Shown here piece by piece: positions 18,580 to 27,543 of a DNA stretch of 64,000 nt. A program made the position numbers and the translations under genes. The stretch lies in assembly GCA_039919885.1 (NCBI GenBank), contig JBDSEV010000086.1:1-64000 (forward strand), given 5' to 3'. This stretch comes from JACMLD01 sp039919885 (GTDB lineage: Bacteria; Bacteroidota; Bacteroidia; Chitinophagales; Chitinophagaceae). A model generated the notes under the pieces. That model was not told the origin of the DNA, searched no databases, and worked only from the letters and a program-made list of their open reading frames with translations. The first letter of the stretch is position 1; each line of letters begins with the position of its first letter.

Positions 18580-19329
18580 TTATCTTAATCCACCAGATAC
18601 ATTGATTTTTTGTCCGTTTACCCATCCGGCATCATCAGAGGCAAGAAACACCGCCACTTTAGCAATATCATCGGGTTGTCCAATTCTGCCAAGTGGTGTA
18701 TCGGATACAATTGATTTTTCCAAATCGCCGCCGATCATACCAAGCGTTTGGGCGCCTTCTGTATTTACACCCCCGGGGGCAATGGTGTTTACCCTGATGT
18801 TTTTACCGCCAAGCTCTTTAGACAATGCAATGGCGATGGTGTCTACCGCGCCTTTGCTGGCAGAATACACCACAGAATTTGCCATCGGGTTATCGCTTAT
18901 CACGGAACTCACATTAATGATACTTCCGCCATCACCATTAAAATGCTGAATGGCCTCCTGCGCTGTAAGAATGGTGCCTAACACATTGGTGTTAAACTGG
19001 CGGTGAAATTCGTCTTCTGTAATGGCCTCCAGCGGCTGGAATGCAAACACCCCTGCATTGTTTACCAGGATATCTAATTTGCCGTACGCAGTTTTTGTTT
19101 CTGCAAATAGTTTTTTTACATCTGCTGATACAGAAACATTTCCCTGGATGGCGATTGCTTTGCCCCCGCCGGCGATAATTTCTTTTACCACCTTGTCGGC
19201 GCCTGTCTTATCAGAAGAATAATTGACCACTACCGATGCACCTGCGGTACCATACGCTTTAGCTATACCCGCACCAATACCTTTTGAAGCGCCCGTTACG
19301 ATGGCTACTTTGTTTTTTAATGTTGACAT
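18580..19329 (-). CDS. Short-chain dehydrogenase/reductase (SDR)
   Basis: This 249-aa classical SDR has the cofactor motif TGASKGIGAGIA (about 12-23), the NNAG motif (about 89-92), Ser and YSASKGA as catalytic residues (Tyr about 154, Lys about 158) and a C-terminal end VNGQKINVSGGLR. It is an NAD(P)-dependent oxidoreductase related to 3-oxoacyl-ACP reductase/glucose-dehydrogenase-like proteins. The exact substrate cannot be told. It lies downstream of a TetR gene on the same strand, and both have the same palindrome in front, so it is very likely the regulated target. Such SDR/TetR pairs often respond to small toxic or xenobiotic molecules. Confidence 0.88.
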   Translation of the reverse strand: MSTLKNKVAIVTGASKGIGAGIAKAYGTAGASVVVNYSSDKTGADKVVKEIIAGGGKAIAIQGNVSVSADVKKLFAETKTAYGKLDILVNNAGVFAFQPLEAITEDEFHRQFNTNVLGTILTAQEAIQHFNGDGGSIINVSSVISDNPMANSVVYSASKGAVDTIAIALSKELGGKNIRVNTIAPGGVNTEGAQTLGMIGGDLEKSIVSDTPLGRIGQPDDIAKVAVFLASDDAGWVNGQKINVSGGLR

Positions 19330-19371
19330 GATTGTTGATTTTAGTTTTTAATTTAATTGCATTAATTTATC

Positions 19372-19382
19372 TAACAGTGTTA
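19372..19382. promoter_or_regulatory. Palindromic operator upstream of the SDR gene
   Basis: TAACAGTGTTA is an 11-bp palindrome with one central base, 43 bp upstream of the SDR start. The same palindrome in the other orientation (TAACACTGTTA) lies in front of the neighbouring tetR gene. On the minus strand a TTTG at 19392-19395 lies just upstream, so a repressor bound here would cover the promoter spacer. Probable TetR binding site. Confidence 0.65.
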
Positions 19383-19404
19383 ACTTTAGGACAAAAAAAA
19401 GAGA

Positions 19405-20004
19405 TTAATTTTTTATGGCATGGATCATCCCGCCGATGGCATCTTTTAAAACCTGCCGGTTGATTTCTTCAGAAACCAATTGGCGGGTCATATTGATAGA
19501 AATTAACCCATGCACTACCGACCAAAAGGTGTAGTAGCGACGGTCTATATTTTCTTTCGTTCTGTTCGCCGCAGGCAAAAGGTCTTCGATTTTATTCCGC
19601 AGCATGGTTTCCGGACCTTTCAGCACAACGCAGGGATTTTCGCTCACACAACAATTTGTCTGCACCCCGTACATCACCTGGTAGAGCTCCTTTTCAGCAA
19701 AAGCAAAATTCCAGTAAGCCAGCCACATTGCTTCCAACTGGCGCTCCGGCTCCGTAAAAAGGTTGCCGGCGTCCTGCATTTGCTTTGCAAGCTTTAGATA
19801 ACCTGTCCGGGTAAGTTCCTGCAGAATGGCCTCTTTGCTATTAAAATACTCATATATTACAGGTGCCGTATATTCTATTTTATCCGCAATTTTCCGCATA
19901 CTCAGCGAGGGCCAGCCTTCCGCTTTGGCAATGTCAAGGGCAGCGTCAAGAATATTGATTCTTGTCTCCTCCTTTAATCGCTGTATCCTGTCTTTGCTGG
20001 CCAT
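19405..20004 (-). CDS. TetR/AcrR-family transcriptional repressor
   Basis: The protein is 199 aa from ATG 20004 (MASKDRIQRLKEETR). A GTG frame start at 20031 would lie inside the operator and is rejected. The N-terminal HTH is typical: INILDAALDIAKAEGWPSLS, then MRKIADKIEYTAPVIYEYFN with SKEAIL (about 16-64). The C-terminal ligand domain is helical and contains a CCVSENPC cysteine-rich stretch (about 118-125), which may be a redox or metal sensor or just part of the pocket. It lies upstream of the SDR gene on the same strand. A 13-bp palindrome sits 20 bp upstream of its own start, so autoregulation is expected. Confidence 0.9.
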   Translation of the reverse strand: MASKDRIQRLKEETRINILDAALDIAKAEGWPSLSMRKIADKIEYTAPVIYEYFNSKEAILQELTRTGYLKLAKQMQDAGNLFTEPERQLEAMWLAYWNFAFAEKELYQVMYGVQTNCCVSENPCVVLKGPETMLRNKIEDLLPAANRTKENIDRRYYTFWSVVHGLISINMTRQLVSEEINRQVLKDAIGGMIHAIKN

Positions 20005-20024
20005 TTTTAGTTTGTGTAAATAAT

Positions 20025-20037
20025 CTAACACTGTTAG
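20025..20037. promoter_or_regulatory. Palindromic operator upstream of tetR
   Basis: CTAACACTGTTAG is a 13-bp palindrome around a central C, about 21 bp upstream of the tetR ATG. Its core matches the one before the SDR gene (19372-19382). Two copies in a 700-bp region, each in front of one of two linked genes, strongly suggest the binding site of this TetR. Confidence 0.7.
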
Positions 20038-20089
20038 GCAAAGCTAATGCCATAAATTGGGACTGCCAAAAAGTCTTTGGTATCTTCCC

Positions 20090-22564
20090 TTAACAATTGC
20101 CCGGAATCAGGATATTGAATAAACAGCCCCTATTTTCCGTGCTTTCTACTTGTATTTCTCCTCCGTGTGCCTTTACAATATCATACGCCAGCGATAACCC
20201 CAGGCCTGTTCCCTGCCCGGTGGGTTTGGTAGTGAAGAAGGGTTGAAATATTTTATCAATAATATTTTGAGGAATGCCATTGCCATTATCTGTTACACTA
20301 ATCAAAACATTTTTGTCATTTTGTTTTGTACTTATTGAAACCGTTGGTTCGTAATTTTCAATTCCTGATTTCTTTTTTTGATCAACGGCATAAAAGGCAT
20401 TCGTAATTAAATTCAGGATCACCCTTCCCATATCCTGTGGAATGATATTTACTTTTCCGACAGATGGATCGAAATCTGTTTTCAACGTGGCATTGAACAT
20501 CTTGTCTTTTGCACGCAGACCATGATAAGCCAGCCGCATATACTCATCGCACAATGCATTGATGTCTGTAGGTTCTTTTTGCCCTTTGCTGGCTTGTGAA
20601 TGTTGCAACATCCCTTTCACAATGGCATCAGCGCGTTTGCCATGATGGTTTATTTTTTCCAGATTGGCATCTATATCTTTAAGCAGTTCCTCCTGTTCTT
20701 CACTTTTTAATGTGGATTTTTGACTCTTTAACTCATCGATTAGCTCCCTGCTTATCTCGGAAAAGTTATTGACAAAATTCAACGGATTTTGTATTTCATG
20801 TGCAATGCCTGCGGTGAGTTCTCCCAGTGACGCCATTTTTTCTGCCTGTATCAGTTGCGCCTGCGTAGATCGTAATTCCGTCAATGCGGCCTCCGCTTTC
20901 TTACGGGCAGTTTTTATTTCTATGATATCCTGTTCAGCTCTTGATGCCTGTGCTTCTGCTTTTTGCAAATCGAGAAAACGGGTATAGGTTTGCTCAAACA
21001 CTTTCGCAAATCGTATAAAAATATCATGGGCTTCCGCCAGCGGTTCCAAAGTGATGAACAACAGGTAGCCATGTTTAAAATAAGTAACATGATCTATTTG
21101 CTTTGCAGGAAAAGATCCGCCACTTGCTTTTAACTGTTTCAATGCGTCACCCATCACCGGAACGGTCATCAGGTAGTCGTAATGGGCTTCACATGCCTTC
21201 CCCTCAAACGTTTTAATGTACATCGGCCTTCCTGCCTTTCCTTCTTCATAATAATGCTGAAAAATATTCTCTCTTGGTGTTTTATACGTGGGCATAGTTC
21301 CCATTTCAGAACTAAACCATTCTGTAGATTCATTGTCACCGTAAATATTGAAGGCACAGCCTCTTGTTTTAATACCCAATGCCCTTACCTGGCTGTCTAA
21401 CAACAACGATGCTGCTGCCAGTTCATCACTGTGCTGCATGGCCATCGTTCTTGCCCTTACTCTTTCCAAAGCCAATTCTATTTCTGATTCCCTCGCCTGC
21501 TCTTCTGCTTTCTGTAAATCTAGGAAACGGGTATAGGTTTGCTGGAATACTTTACCAAAACGCATGAGAATTTCATTCTCTTTATCGGAATAAGGGATAC
21601 CCGAAAAATTCTCGATATATAATCCAACATTATCTAACAAGACAGTTGAAATGGCAAGCCCCGGACGTCCCAGATAATATTGCCTTGTTTCCTCCGTCAC
21701 TTCGGGGAATAACGAAAAAAGATCCTGGTAAAATTTATTCTTTTCTTCAAACGTCAGCAGGTTAGCAAAAAAATCCAGGCCCTTTTCCTTGGCTTCAATA
21801 AAACTATTCCAGTGGGGAGAATCAAAATACGGAATTGTTAACTGGGCAGGTACGGCATGCTCATCCGCCAGCCAGATAAACATGTCGTTCCTGGTTTTAT
21901 AATCCATAATAAAACCAGCGTGTTCAGTAAATATATTTACCTGGATAAATTGTTCAAATACAACTTTAATCACGTCCCTGAGTTCCTCACTTTTCTGCAT
22001 ACCCATTGATCTGCTCCGCACTTTCTCCAACACCCCTTCGACGGCCAGTTCCCGATTTTTTTCAACCAGGTCTGCCGTCCTCTCCGCAACCAATTTTTCA
22101 AGGGCGTCCGCTTTTTGTTTCCATTCTTCTATGCCATAGGTGTCTGTTTCTGAGGCAACATGTTCAGGCTTCGATACATGCCAATGGATCATTTTCCATT
22201 GAGCTTCGTTAAATTCAAGGATGGCTGACGCCCGCATGCCGAATCCGGTAGTTTCATTGTTGACCGAAATACTCAACCAGATGTCTTCTACAACGATCGC
22301 AATATTTTCTCCAGCAGGATAATCACGATACACTTCAGTTCTGTGATAACTCAAATCAAATCCCTGGCTTTGTTCTTTCTGCATCCTGATCAGCGCACGC
22401 AATCCATCCAAAGAAGTATACTGTTCTTCTACAGCGGTGCCAATTACCATTATTTTTTGGGCGAATACTTCATCCAGGTTTTCATCTGATTCCATACCAA
22501 ATCCTATCCGGATAGCCCTGGTAAGTGTATCGTTCAGCAAATACTCCTTTTCCTTATGCATCAT
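20090..22564 (-). CDS. Soluble hybrid-sensor histidine kinase (SnoaL-like plus two repeat sensor regions)
   Basis: ATG 22564 gives 824 aa; a TTG at 22570 is less likely. There is no membrane segment. An N-terminal SnoaL/NTF2-like region (about 1-150; HRTEVYRDYPAGE, FNEAQWKMIHWHVSKPEH) is followed by a coiled coil and two similar sensor regions. Each of these begins with a motif like LEKVRSRSMGMQKSEEL (about 180) or LERVRARTMAMQHSDEL (about 365). The kinase module fills about 566-803: HisKA with GIAHEIQNPLNFVNNF (phospho-acceptor His about 589) and HATPase boxes TDNGNGIP and GQGTGLGLSLAYD. No receiver domain or response-regulator gene is nearby. It lies 9 bp after a second kinase whose module is nearly identical. 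Confidence 0.85.
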   Translation of the reverse strand: MMHKEKEYLLNDTLTRAIRIGFGMESDENLDEVFAQKIMVIGTAVEEQYTSLDGLRALIRMQKEQSQGFDLSYHRTEVYRDYPAGENIAIVVEDIWLSISVNNETTGFGMRASAILEFNEAQWKMIHWHVSKPEHVASETDTYGIEEWKQKADALEKLVAERTADLVEKNRELAVEGVLEKVRSRSMGMQKSEELRDVIKVVFEQFIQVNIFTEHAGFIMDYKTRNDMFIWLADEHAVPAQLTIPYFDSPHWNSFIEAKEKGLDFFANLLTFEEKNKFYQDLFSLFPEVTEETRQYYLGRPGLAISTVLLDNVGLYIENFSGIPYSDKENEILMRFGKVFQQTYTRFLDLQKAEEQARESEIELALERVRARTMAMQHSDELAAASLLLDSQVRALGIKTRGCAFNIYGDNESTEWFSSEMGTMPTYKTPRENIFQHYYEEGKAGRPMYIKTFEGKACEAHYDYLMTVPVMGDALKQLKASGGSFPAKQIDHVTYFKHGYLLFITLEPLAEAHDIFIRFAKVFEQTYTRFLDLQKAEAQASRAEQDIIEIKTARKKAEAALTELRSTQAQLIQAEKMASLGELTAGIAHEIQNPLNFVNNFSEISRELIDELKSQKSTLKSEEQEELLKDIDANLEKINHHGKRADAIVKGMLQHSQASKGQKEPTDINALCDEYMRLAYHGLRAKDKMFNATLKTDFDPSVGKVNIIPQDMGRVILNLITNAFYAVDQKKKSGIENYEPTVSISTKQNDKNVLISVTDNGNGIPQNIIDKIFQPFFTTKPTGQGTGLGLSLAYDIVKAHGGEIQVESTENRGCLFNILIPGNC

Positions 22565-22573
22565 TAACAAAGA

Positions 22574-24709
22574 TTACAGGGGTAGATAAATGATAAATGT
22601 GGTTGTGTCGTTTTGTTTTGTTTCTACTTTCAACTCACCGCCGTGTGCTTTCACAATATCATACGCCAGCGATAACCCCAGGCCAGTTCCCTGCCCGGTG
22701 GGTTTGGTAGTGAAGAAGGGTTGAAATATTTTATCGACAATATTTGGCGGAATGCCATTGCCATTATCTGTTACACTAATCAAAACATTTTTGTCATTTT
22801 GTTTTGTACTTACTGAAACCGTTGGTTCGAAATTTTCAATTCCTGATTTCTTTTTTTCAGCAACGGCATAAAAGGCATTCGTAATTAAATTCAACATCAC
22901 TCTTCCCATGTCCTGCGGAATGATATTTACTTTTCCGACAGATGGATCGAAATCTGTTTTCAACGTGGCATTGAACATCTTGTCTTTTGCACGCAGCCCA
23001 TGATAAGCCAACCGCATATATTCATCGCACAATGCATTGATATCTGTAGGTTCCTTCTTTCCTTTGCTGGCCTGTGAATGTTGCAACATCCCTTTCACAA
23101 TGGCATCAGCGCGTTTGCCATGATGGTTTATTTTTTCAAGATTGGCATCTATATCATTCAGCAGTTCCTCCTGTTCTTCACTTTTTAAAGTTGATTTTTG
23201 ACTTTTTAACTCATCGATCAGCTCCCTGCTTATCTCGGAAAAATTATTCACAAAATTCAACGGATTTTGTATTTCATGTGCAATGCCTGCGGTGAGTTCT
23301 CCAAGGCTTGCCATCTTTTCGGATTGTATCAGTTGCGCCTGTGTTGACGTAAGTTCCTGTAAAGAATTATGCAGGGCCGCTGTTCTTTCTGCTACCTGCT
23401 TTTCAAGTAATTCGTTTTGGTTGGCCAGCAAATGTTGCTTATCCTGCTCCTGCGCCAGGTTTTTTGCAGAAAGGTTTTGCACTTCCGCAAGCGTTGTCCG
23501 TAACTGCTTGGTGGTAAGCGAACTTTGTATGCCAAGGTAAAATGACATGCCAATGGGAAAGCACATTTGCGCTGCATAAAATAAAAGCTGTGATGGAACA
23601 CTGTCTATTGGAATAAATATACTGAGCGAGCTGATTACAAGGTAAAACAGAAGCCCTACCAATATAATAGCTGCATCTTTTTTATGATTTCTGATCGCCC
23701 AAAAACAGGCATGCGCCCCTTCCGCCAAATAAAAGGCGGGAACCAAATACGTGACGGCAAAAAAAGCCAGTGTTCCGTTCGTATAAATGCCAACAATCAT
23801 TACAACTGACAATGCAATTAATATTTTTAAAATGGCCCGGGGCTTATAATCGAACAAACTATAAACAGTGAGTATCATGAACAGCATGCCAATCGTTATT
23901 GCAATACCTTCAATATAAAACACCCACATCATCCAGGCAACTTTACCGTAACGCTCTGCCCCCAAAACCTCAGTAGGCAACGCGTTCAGGCTAAAAGCGA
24001 GCATACATAGTGCATAATACAAATGCACTTTTTTGCTTTTATCGAACATGAAATACACGAGATAAATAAATCCAATGATTAGCAATGTGCCGGCGCTGAT
24101 ACTAAAAATGATAACGTACATTTTTACCTGGTGCTCGTTGTCATTGTAGTTTTTAACCGCCGTCTTTTCCCTGTTTATATATAAGTTGAAAACAGGCATA
24201 TAACGGTCCAGGTAAGAAATGTAAGGAATTCCTGGTTGGTATGCCACTCTTACCGCAATCACATTTTGTATATCCTTCAATAAATTAATTGAAAAAGGCT
24301 GGGCAGATGGAAGCCACGCCTGAACTTTTTTTGGGTCGGCATCAATGATGCCATATTGCTGGATCAAAACTCCGTTCAGGTATAATGCTGACGCAGTGTA
24401 TTGCTCTATATGCGCCGCCAATAATTGTTCTTTCAGGGAAGTATCAACGCTCAGGTGTAACCGCAACCAGATTATTCCTGATTTATGAAATTGCCGGTAG
24501 GTTTGTATATCCTTGGTAACGTCTATTGGCAGCCATTTGCTGTCGTCCAGACCCGGATCAGCAAACCTGGGTTCGTCACCTGCATACATTTTCCAGCCGG
24601 TCAGTAATGTATCCCGGTCTGACAGCGTGTTTAAATGAAACACCTGCTGCTGTGCAACAATATTTACCGTAATAAAAAAAACAACCAAAGACAGCGCATG
24701 CTTCTTCAT
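22574..24709 (-). CDS. 7TMR-DISM-type membrane histidine kinase
   Basis: This 711-aa protein has a signal peptide (MKKHALSLVVFFITVNIVAQ). A periplasmic jelly-roll-like region follows (about 25-180, with WKMYAGDEPRF, GIIWLRLHL and ALYLNGVLIQQYG), as in 7TMR-DISM extracellular domains that bind carbohydrate-like ligands. About seven membrane helices lie at about 200-400. A coiled coil leads to HisKA/HATPase at 455-692 with phospho-His about 478 (GIAHEIQNPL) and ATP-binding boxes TDNGNGIP and GQGTGLGLSL. The kinase module differs from that of the downstream kinase at only about 10 of 238 residues, while the C-terminal tails differ. The two genes form an operon. No response regulator is in the window. 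Confidence 0.88.
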   Translation of the reverse strand: MKKHALSLVVFFITVNIVAQQQVFHLNTLSDRDTLLTGWKMYAGDEPRFADPGLDDSKWLPIDVTKDIQTYRQFHKSGIIWLRLHLSVDTSLKEQLLAAHIEQYTASALYLNGVLIQQYGIIDADPKKVQAWLPSAQPFSINLLKDIQNVIAVRVAYQPGIPYISYLDRYMPVFNLYINREKTAVKNYNDNEHQVKMYVIIFSISAGTLLIIGFIYLVYFMFDKSKKVHLYYALCMLAFSLNALPTEVLGAERYGKVAWMMWVFYIEGIAITIGMLFMILTVYSLFDYKPRAILKILIALSVVMIVGIYTNGTLAFFAVTYLVPAFYLAEGAHACFWAIRNHKKDAAIILVGLLFYLVISSLSIFIPIDSVPSQLLFYAAQMCFPIGMSFYLGIQSSLTTKQLRTTLAEVQNLSAKNLAQEQDKQHLLANQNELLEKQVAERTAALHNSLQELTSTQAQLIQSEKMASLGELTAGIAHEIQNPLNFVNNFSEISRELIDELKSQKSTLKSEEQEELLNDIDANLEKINHHGKRADAIVKGMLQHSQASKGKKEPTDINALCDEYMRLAYHGLRAKDKMFNATLKTDFDPSVGKVNIIPQDMGRVMLNLITNAFYAVAEKKKSGIENFEPTVSVSTKQNDKNVLISVTDNGNGIPPNIVDKIFQPFFTTKPTGQGTGLGLSLAYDIVKAHGGELKVETKQNDTTTFIIYLPL

Positions 24710-25438
24710 GAAAATATAATTGACTATGCGATTGTGATCTTGTCGGGTCCGTTCTTCTTTCTCCTTGTCCCCCGTAAGTTTAGGGCTGAAGATAACTGAT
24801 TTTAAATACTGCGTAAAGCAAAAAGACTTGATAGGAAACTACTTTTATAAAATACCTGAACTTGCTTCGCCCGTACCAGGATTAAGCATCCCGATGCGAT
24901 CGCCAATGTCTTTTACAATAGACATTTGCCGGGAACAACAAATTTTTACATGATAATACCAAAAAAGGACAGGCTGCCAGATTTCGGGGTCAATGGCCAC
25001 CAGTGGGAAGCTATATGCATGAACTCACCAATTCATAGGGACAATTATTTCAATACACACTGCAAGCGTTCTGTTGTTGGCCAGAGGAAGTACTTTTTAC
25101 GCTGATAATAATTTTCATGTAGTTTTTTTCACCTGCCCTGGATACCACTGCAGGAAAGCGCCGGCTATTGTTAACCATTGATCCATGACTATGAGTACAT
25201 TTCAACTGCTGGAGGTTGTTTACCGGCAAAATGAACCCATCGCGTATAACTTATCACTTTCATTCTTATATCATTTGATGCGTACTGGTCCGCCCCACTT
25301 GAATGCATTTTTTGCTGCAGCGCTGGGTAAAAAGCAGCAAATTGCTAAGTAACGGCATTGCCGCAAGGATGCGACAATCCGGCGGGGTTGCAAAAATTGA
25401 ATTAAGAATTATCCCGTTTAATCGTCCTACTCCGCCTC
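24710..25438. other. Large gap upstream of the kinase operon
   Basis: This is 729 bp with no recognised gene. It contains a short inverted repeat (AATGTCT, 8-nt loop, AGACATT) at 24905-24926 and a possible 53-codon plus-strand ORF (listed separately). The kinase operon promoter must lie at the left end, but no clear TAnnTTTG box was placed. Confidence 0.4.
25191..25352 (+). CDS. Possible 53-aa protein
   Basis: ATG 25191 opens an ORF that starts MSTFQLLEVVYRQNEPIAYN and ends GKKQQIAK. It has mixed hydrophobic and polar composition and no recognised family. It is the only plausible small coding frame in a 729-bp gap, but no promoter or ribosome-binding signal supports it. Chance is as likely as a real gene. 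Confidence 0.2.
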   Translation: MSTFQLLEVVYRQNEPIAYNLSLSFLYHLMRTGPPHLNAFFAAALGKKQQIAK

Positions 25439-26395
25439 TTACCCCTGCAGCTTCTTTAAATAATTATAACTGTTGGTTACGTTCTGCAGTGGCTCGGGTG
25501 CGCCATCCTGCTCTACAAAATAATATTTCATGCCAGACAGCTTTGCATTGTCGAACGCACGTTTAAAATCCACAACGCCCGTGCCTACCTCCGCCGGTCT
25601 ACCGGTAGCTTTATCAAGGTCTTTTGCATGCCACAGTGGGTAACGCCCCGGGTGCAGTTTAAACAATTCAACCGGGTCCTGCTTGGCTTTGGTGGCCCAT
25701 GCAAGGTCCAATTCCATTTTCACCGCGTCTTTATCCGTGTTGTTTAAAATATAATCAAAGGGCCGGTTTCCGGCTATCTCATCAAACTCGGTTACATGGT
25801 TGTGATAGGCAAACTGCACACCGTTCTTTTTGCAGGCCTCACCTGTTTTACTAAATACCTCAACCGCGTTTTTTATTTCATCCATATTGCTCACCGGTAT
25901 GCTGGAACAGACCAGGTAATCCAACCCACCCGCTGCGGCATTATCTGCAAGCTGCTGGTAATTATCGGTCAGGTTCAACGGTTTGGGCGCATCTTTCATC
26001 TTGTCCATCATGGTTTGTATCCTGGCCGAATCAGCTGCTGTCTTTGCCATTTTCAACATCTGGTCGGTTCTGTACGGCGCACCACCTACATGGGCAGAAC
26101 GCCAGTGCAGACCCGCCGCTTTTACCAGCGCAGCAAATTCTTTTGCGGTAAAGCCATAGAAATTGCCTTTCTGTGATCCCGCACTTTCTACTTCCTTATA
26201 ACCAATGGCCGCCAACTTTTCCAGGGTTCCTTTTGCATCAGTTATCATCAGGTTACCCAACGTATACAATTGCAACCCCACCGGCACTGTTGCACGCTCA
26301 CTAAAAAAAGTACCCGCATTGCTCAGTTGTGGAAACAACAAACTGGTTAAAGCCAGCGTGCCGGATGTTTGTAAAAACTTTCTCCTGGTAGCCAT
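25439..26395 (-). CDS. Sugar phosphate isomerase/epimerase-like TIM-barrel protein, Tat-exported
   Basis: This 318-aa protein belongs to the xylose-isomerase-like TIM-barrel family. The Tat signal is TRRKFLQTSGTLALTSLLF. Metal-site residues typical of the fold are visible: VESAG (Glu, about 72), FAYHNHVTEF (about 195-204), MELDLAW (about 227-233), PLWHAKDLD (about 252-260) and FVEQDGA (about 294-300). Export by Tat points to a periplasmic role on free sugars or glycosides rather than on cytosolic sugar phosphates. Members of this type have been linked to 3-keto-sugar processing in Bacteroidota and occur with Gfo/Idh/MocA and GMC enzymes, which are also in this window. It is monocistronic as far as can be seen. 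Confidence 0.85.
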   Translation of the reverse strand: MATRRKFLQTSGTLALTSLLFPQLSNAGTFFSERATVPVGLQLYTLGNLMITDAKGTLEKLAAIGYKEVESAGSQKGNFYGFTAKEFAALVKAAGLHWRSAHVGGAPYRTDQMLKMAKTAADSARIQTMMDKMKDAPKPLNLTDNYQQLADNAAAGGLDYLVCSSIPVSNMDEIKNAVEVFSKTGEACKKNGVQFAYHNHVTEFDEIAGNRPFDYILNNTDKDAVKMELDLAWATKAKQDPVELFKLHPGRYPLWHAKDLDKATGRPAEVGTGVVDFKRAFDNAKLSGMKYYFVEQDGAPEPLQNVTNSYNYLKKLQG

Positions 26396-26672
26396 CGTTA
26401 ATTGGTTTAGAATGAATGCTAAAGTTAGCGGATTCCTCCGCTTGCAGATACAAATATTTGGTCCAACCAGGCGCTTTCAGCGTTGGCTCAGGCATGTCGT
26501 TGGTTGCCTGGCTTCGGCTACCCGTGAAAAGCAGCGGCTCGTTATCATTTCTTGAAACGGCCATCGCAAAAATGAAGGAGACCTCTTTCATCGCATATCA
26601 ATACCTGCAAGAAACAGCGAAGTAAGCGTATGGAATACTACCCGCTAAGCATCTCCCTTCACAAATGCCAAA

Positions 26673-27413
26673 ATGAATTCAACATCGCTACCCAAAAAGA
26701 TGGGAACATGCTTTATTGCCGGACTTACTACAATCGCTTTATTATTGGTTCTCGGAAATAGTGGAACATTAAAATGGTTTCCACCAACGATTGTGTTTTC
26801 ACTTGCCGGTAGCTGCTTTCTTATCTCCCTAATTTTCCCTTTTTTTTGGCAAAGGCAAGAAAAAAGAAAAGTAATTAATTCTCAAAAAATATATGCCATC
26901 ATTTATGCAATCATCCGGTACAGCATTGCTTTTAACTTAGCAAGCTTTGGTTGGAAAAAACTGTTAGGACTTCAGTTTATTCTTCCCCCTGAAATTGCCA
27001 ATAAACCAATGAACGAACAGTCGGGTGAATCGCTCACCTGGTTTTATTTTGGACATTCATTTGCTTTTGGGGTGATAATAGCAATCATTCAAATTGGCGG
27101 TGCCTATTTGTTACTAATGCGGAGAACGCTATTAATAGGCGCGATCATTTTATTTGGGTTTATGCTAAACCTGACGCTGATAAATATTTTTTACCAAATG
27201 AATGCAGGCGCATTGTTGCAGTCGGTAATACTGACAATTGGTATTTTATTCCTACTACTGCTGGACAGCGATAGACTAATCGCTTTTTTTTCTAAGGCAA
27301 CAACAAATTTGCCTTCTTTAACATTGACAAGGCTCGTAATAAACATTATACGAATTTCGGCAATTGTACTTTCGTTGTTATTTACCCTGTATCTGAAATC
27401 TCTTATAAAATAA
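26673..27413 (+). CDS. DoxX-like integral membrane protein
   Basis: This 246-aa protein has about six to seven predicted membrane helices and little soluble sequence. The segment YSIAFNLASFGWKKLLGLQF and the later GHSFAFGVIIAIIQIGGAYL fit the DoxX/DoxD-like four-helix pattern, preceded by an extra N-terminal hairpin. Such proteins are usually of unknown function and are sometimes linked to thiosulfate oxidation or redox homeostasis. Its neighbours give no clue. The family call is moderate. Confidence 0.6.
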   Translation: MNSTSLPKKMGTCFIAGLTTIALLLVLGNSGTLKWFPPTIVFSLAGSCFLISLIFPFFWQRQEKRKVINSQKIYAIIYAIIRYSIAFNLASFGWKKLLGLQFILPPEIANKPMNEQSGESLTWFYFGHSFAFGVIIAIIQIGGAYLLLMRRTLLIGAIILFGFMLNLTLINIFYQMNAGALLQSVILTIGILFLLLLDSDRLIAFFSKATTNLPSLTLTRLVINIIRISAIVLSLLFTLYLKSLIK

Positions 27414-27446
27414 GAATGATCGCTTCCTCACAAATAAAAAAAGTAA

Positions 27447-27539
27447 ATGAATCGCCGCAAAGAAATTAGCGTAAAAAGACTTACGGAATACCTTTCAAAC
27501 AAAAAGAAGAAAGCCTTTCGCAAACGGCAGTTATCGTAG
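27447..27539 (+). CDS. Possible 30-aa basic peptide
   Basis: ATG 27447 opens MNRRKEISVKRLTEYLSNKK and ends RKRQLS. Nearly half of the residues are Lys or Arg, a composition seen in small nucleic-acid-binding peptides. It starts 33 bp after the DoxX-like gene on the same strand. It converges on the DUF4174 gene with a 4-bp gap. There is no ribosome-binding signal, so evidence is weak. Confidence 0.2.
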   Translation: MNRRKEISVKRLTEYLSNKKKKAFRKRQLS

Positions 27540-27543
27540 TGCG

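Noticed and set aside
24765..24953. 62-codon plus-strand ORF upstream of the kinase operon
   Set aside because: No recognisable features; it runs across a short inverted repeat in a large gap.
26301..26591. 96-codon minus-strand ORF at the start of the isomerase-like gene
   Set aside because: It overlaps the Tat signal region of the real gene in another frame.
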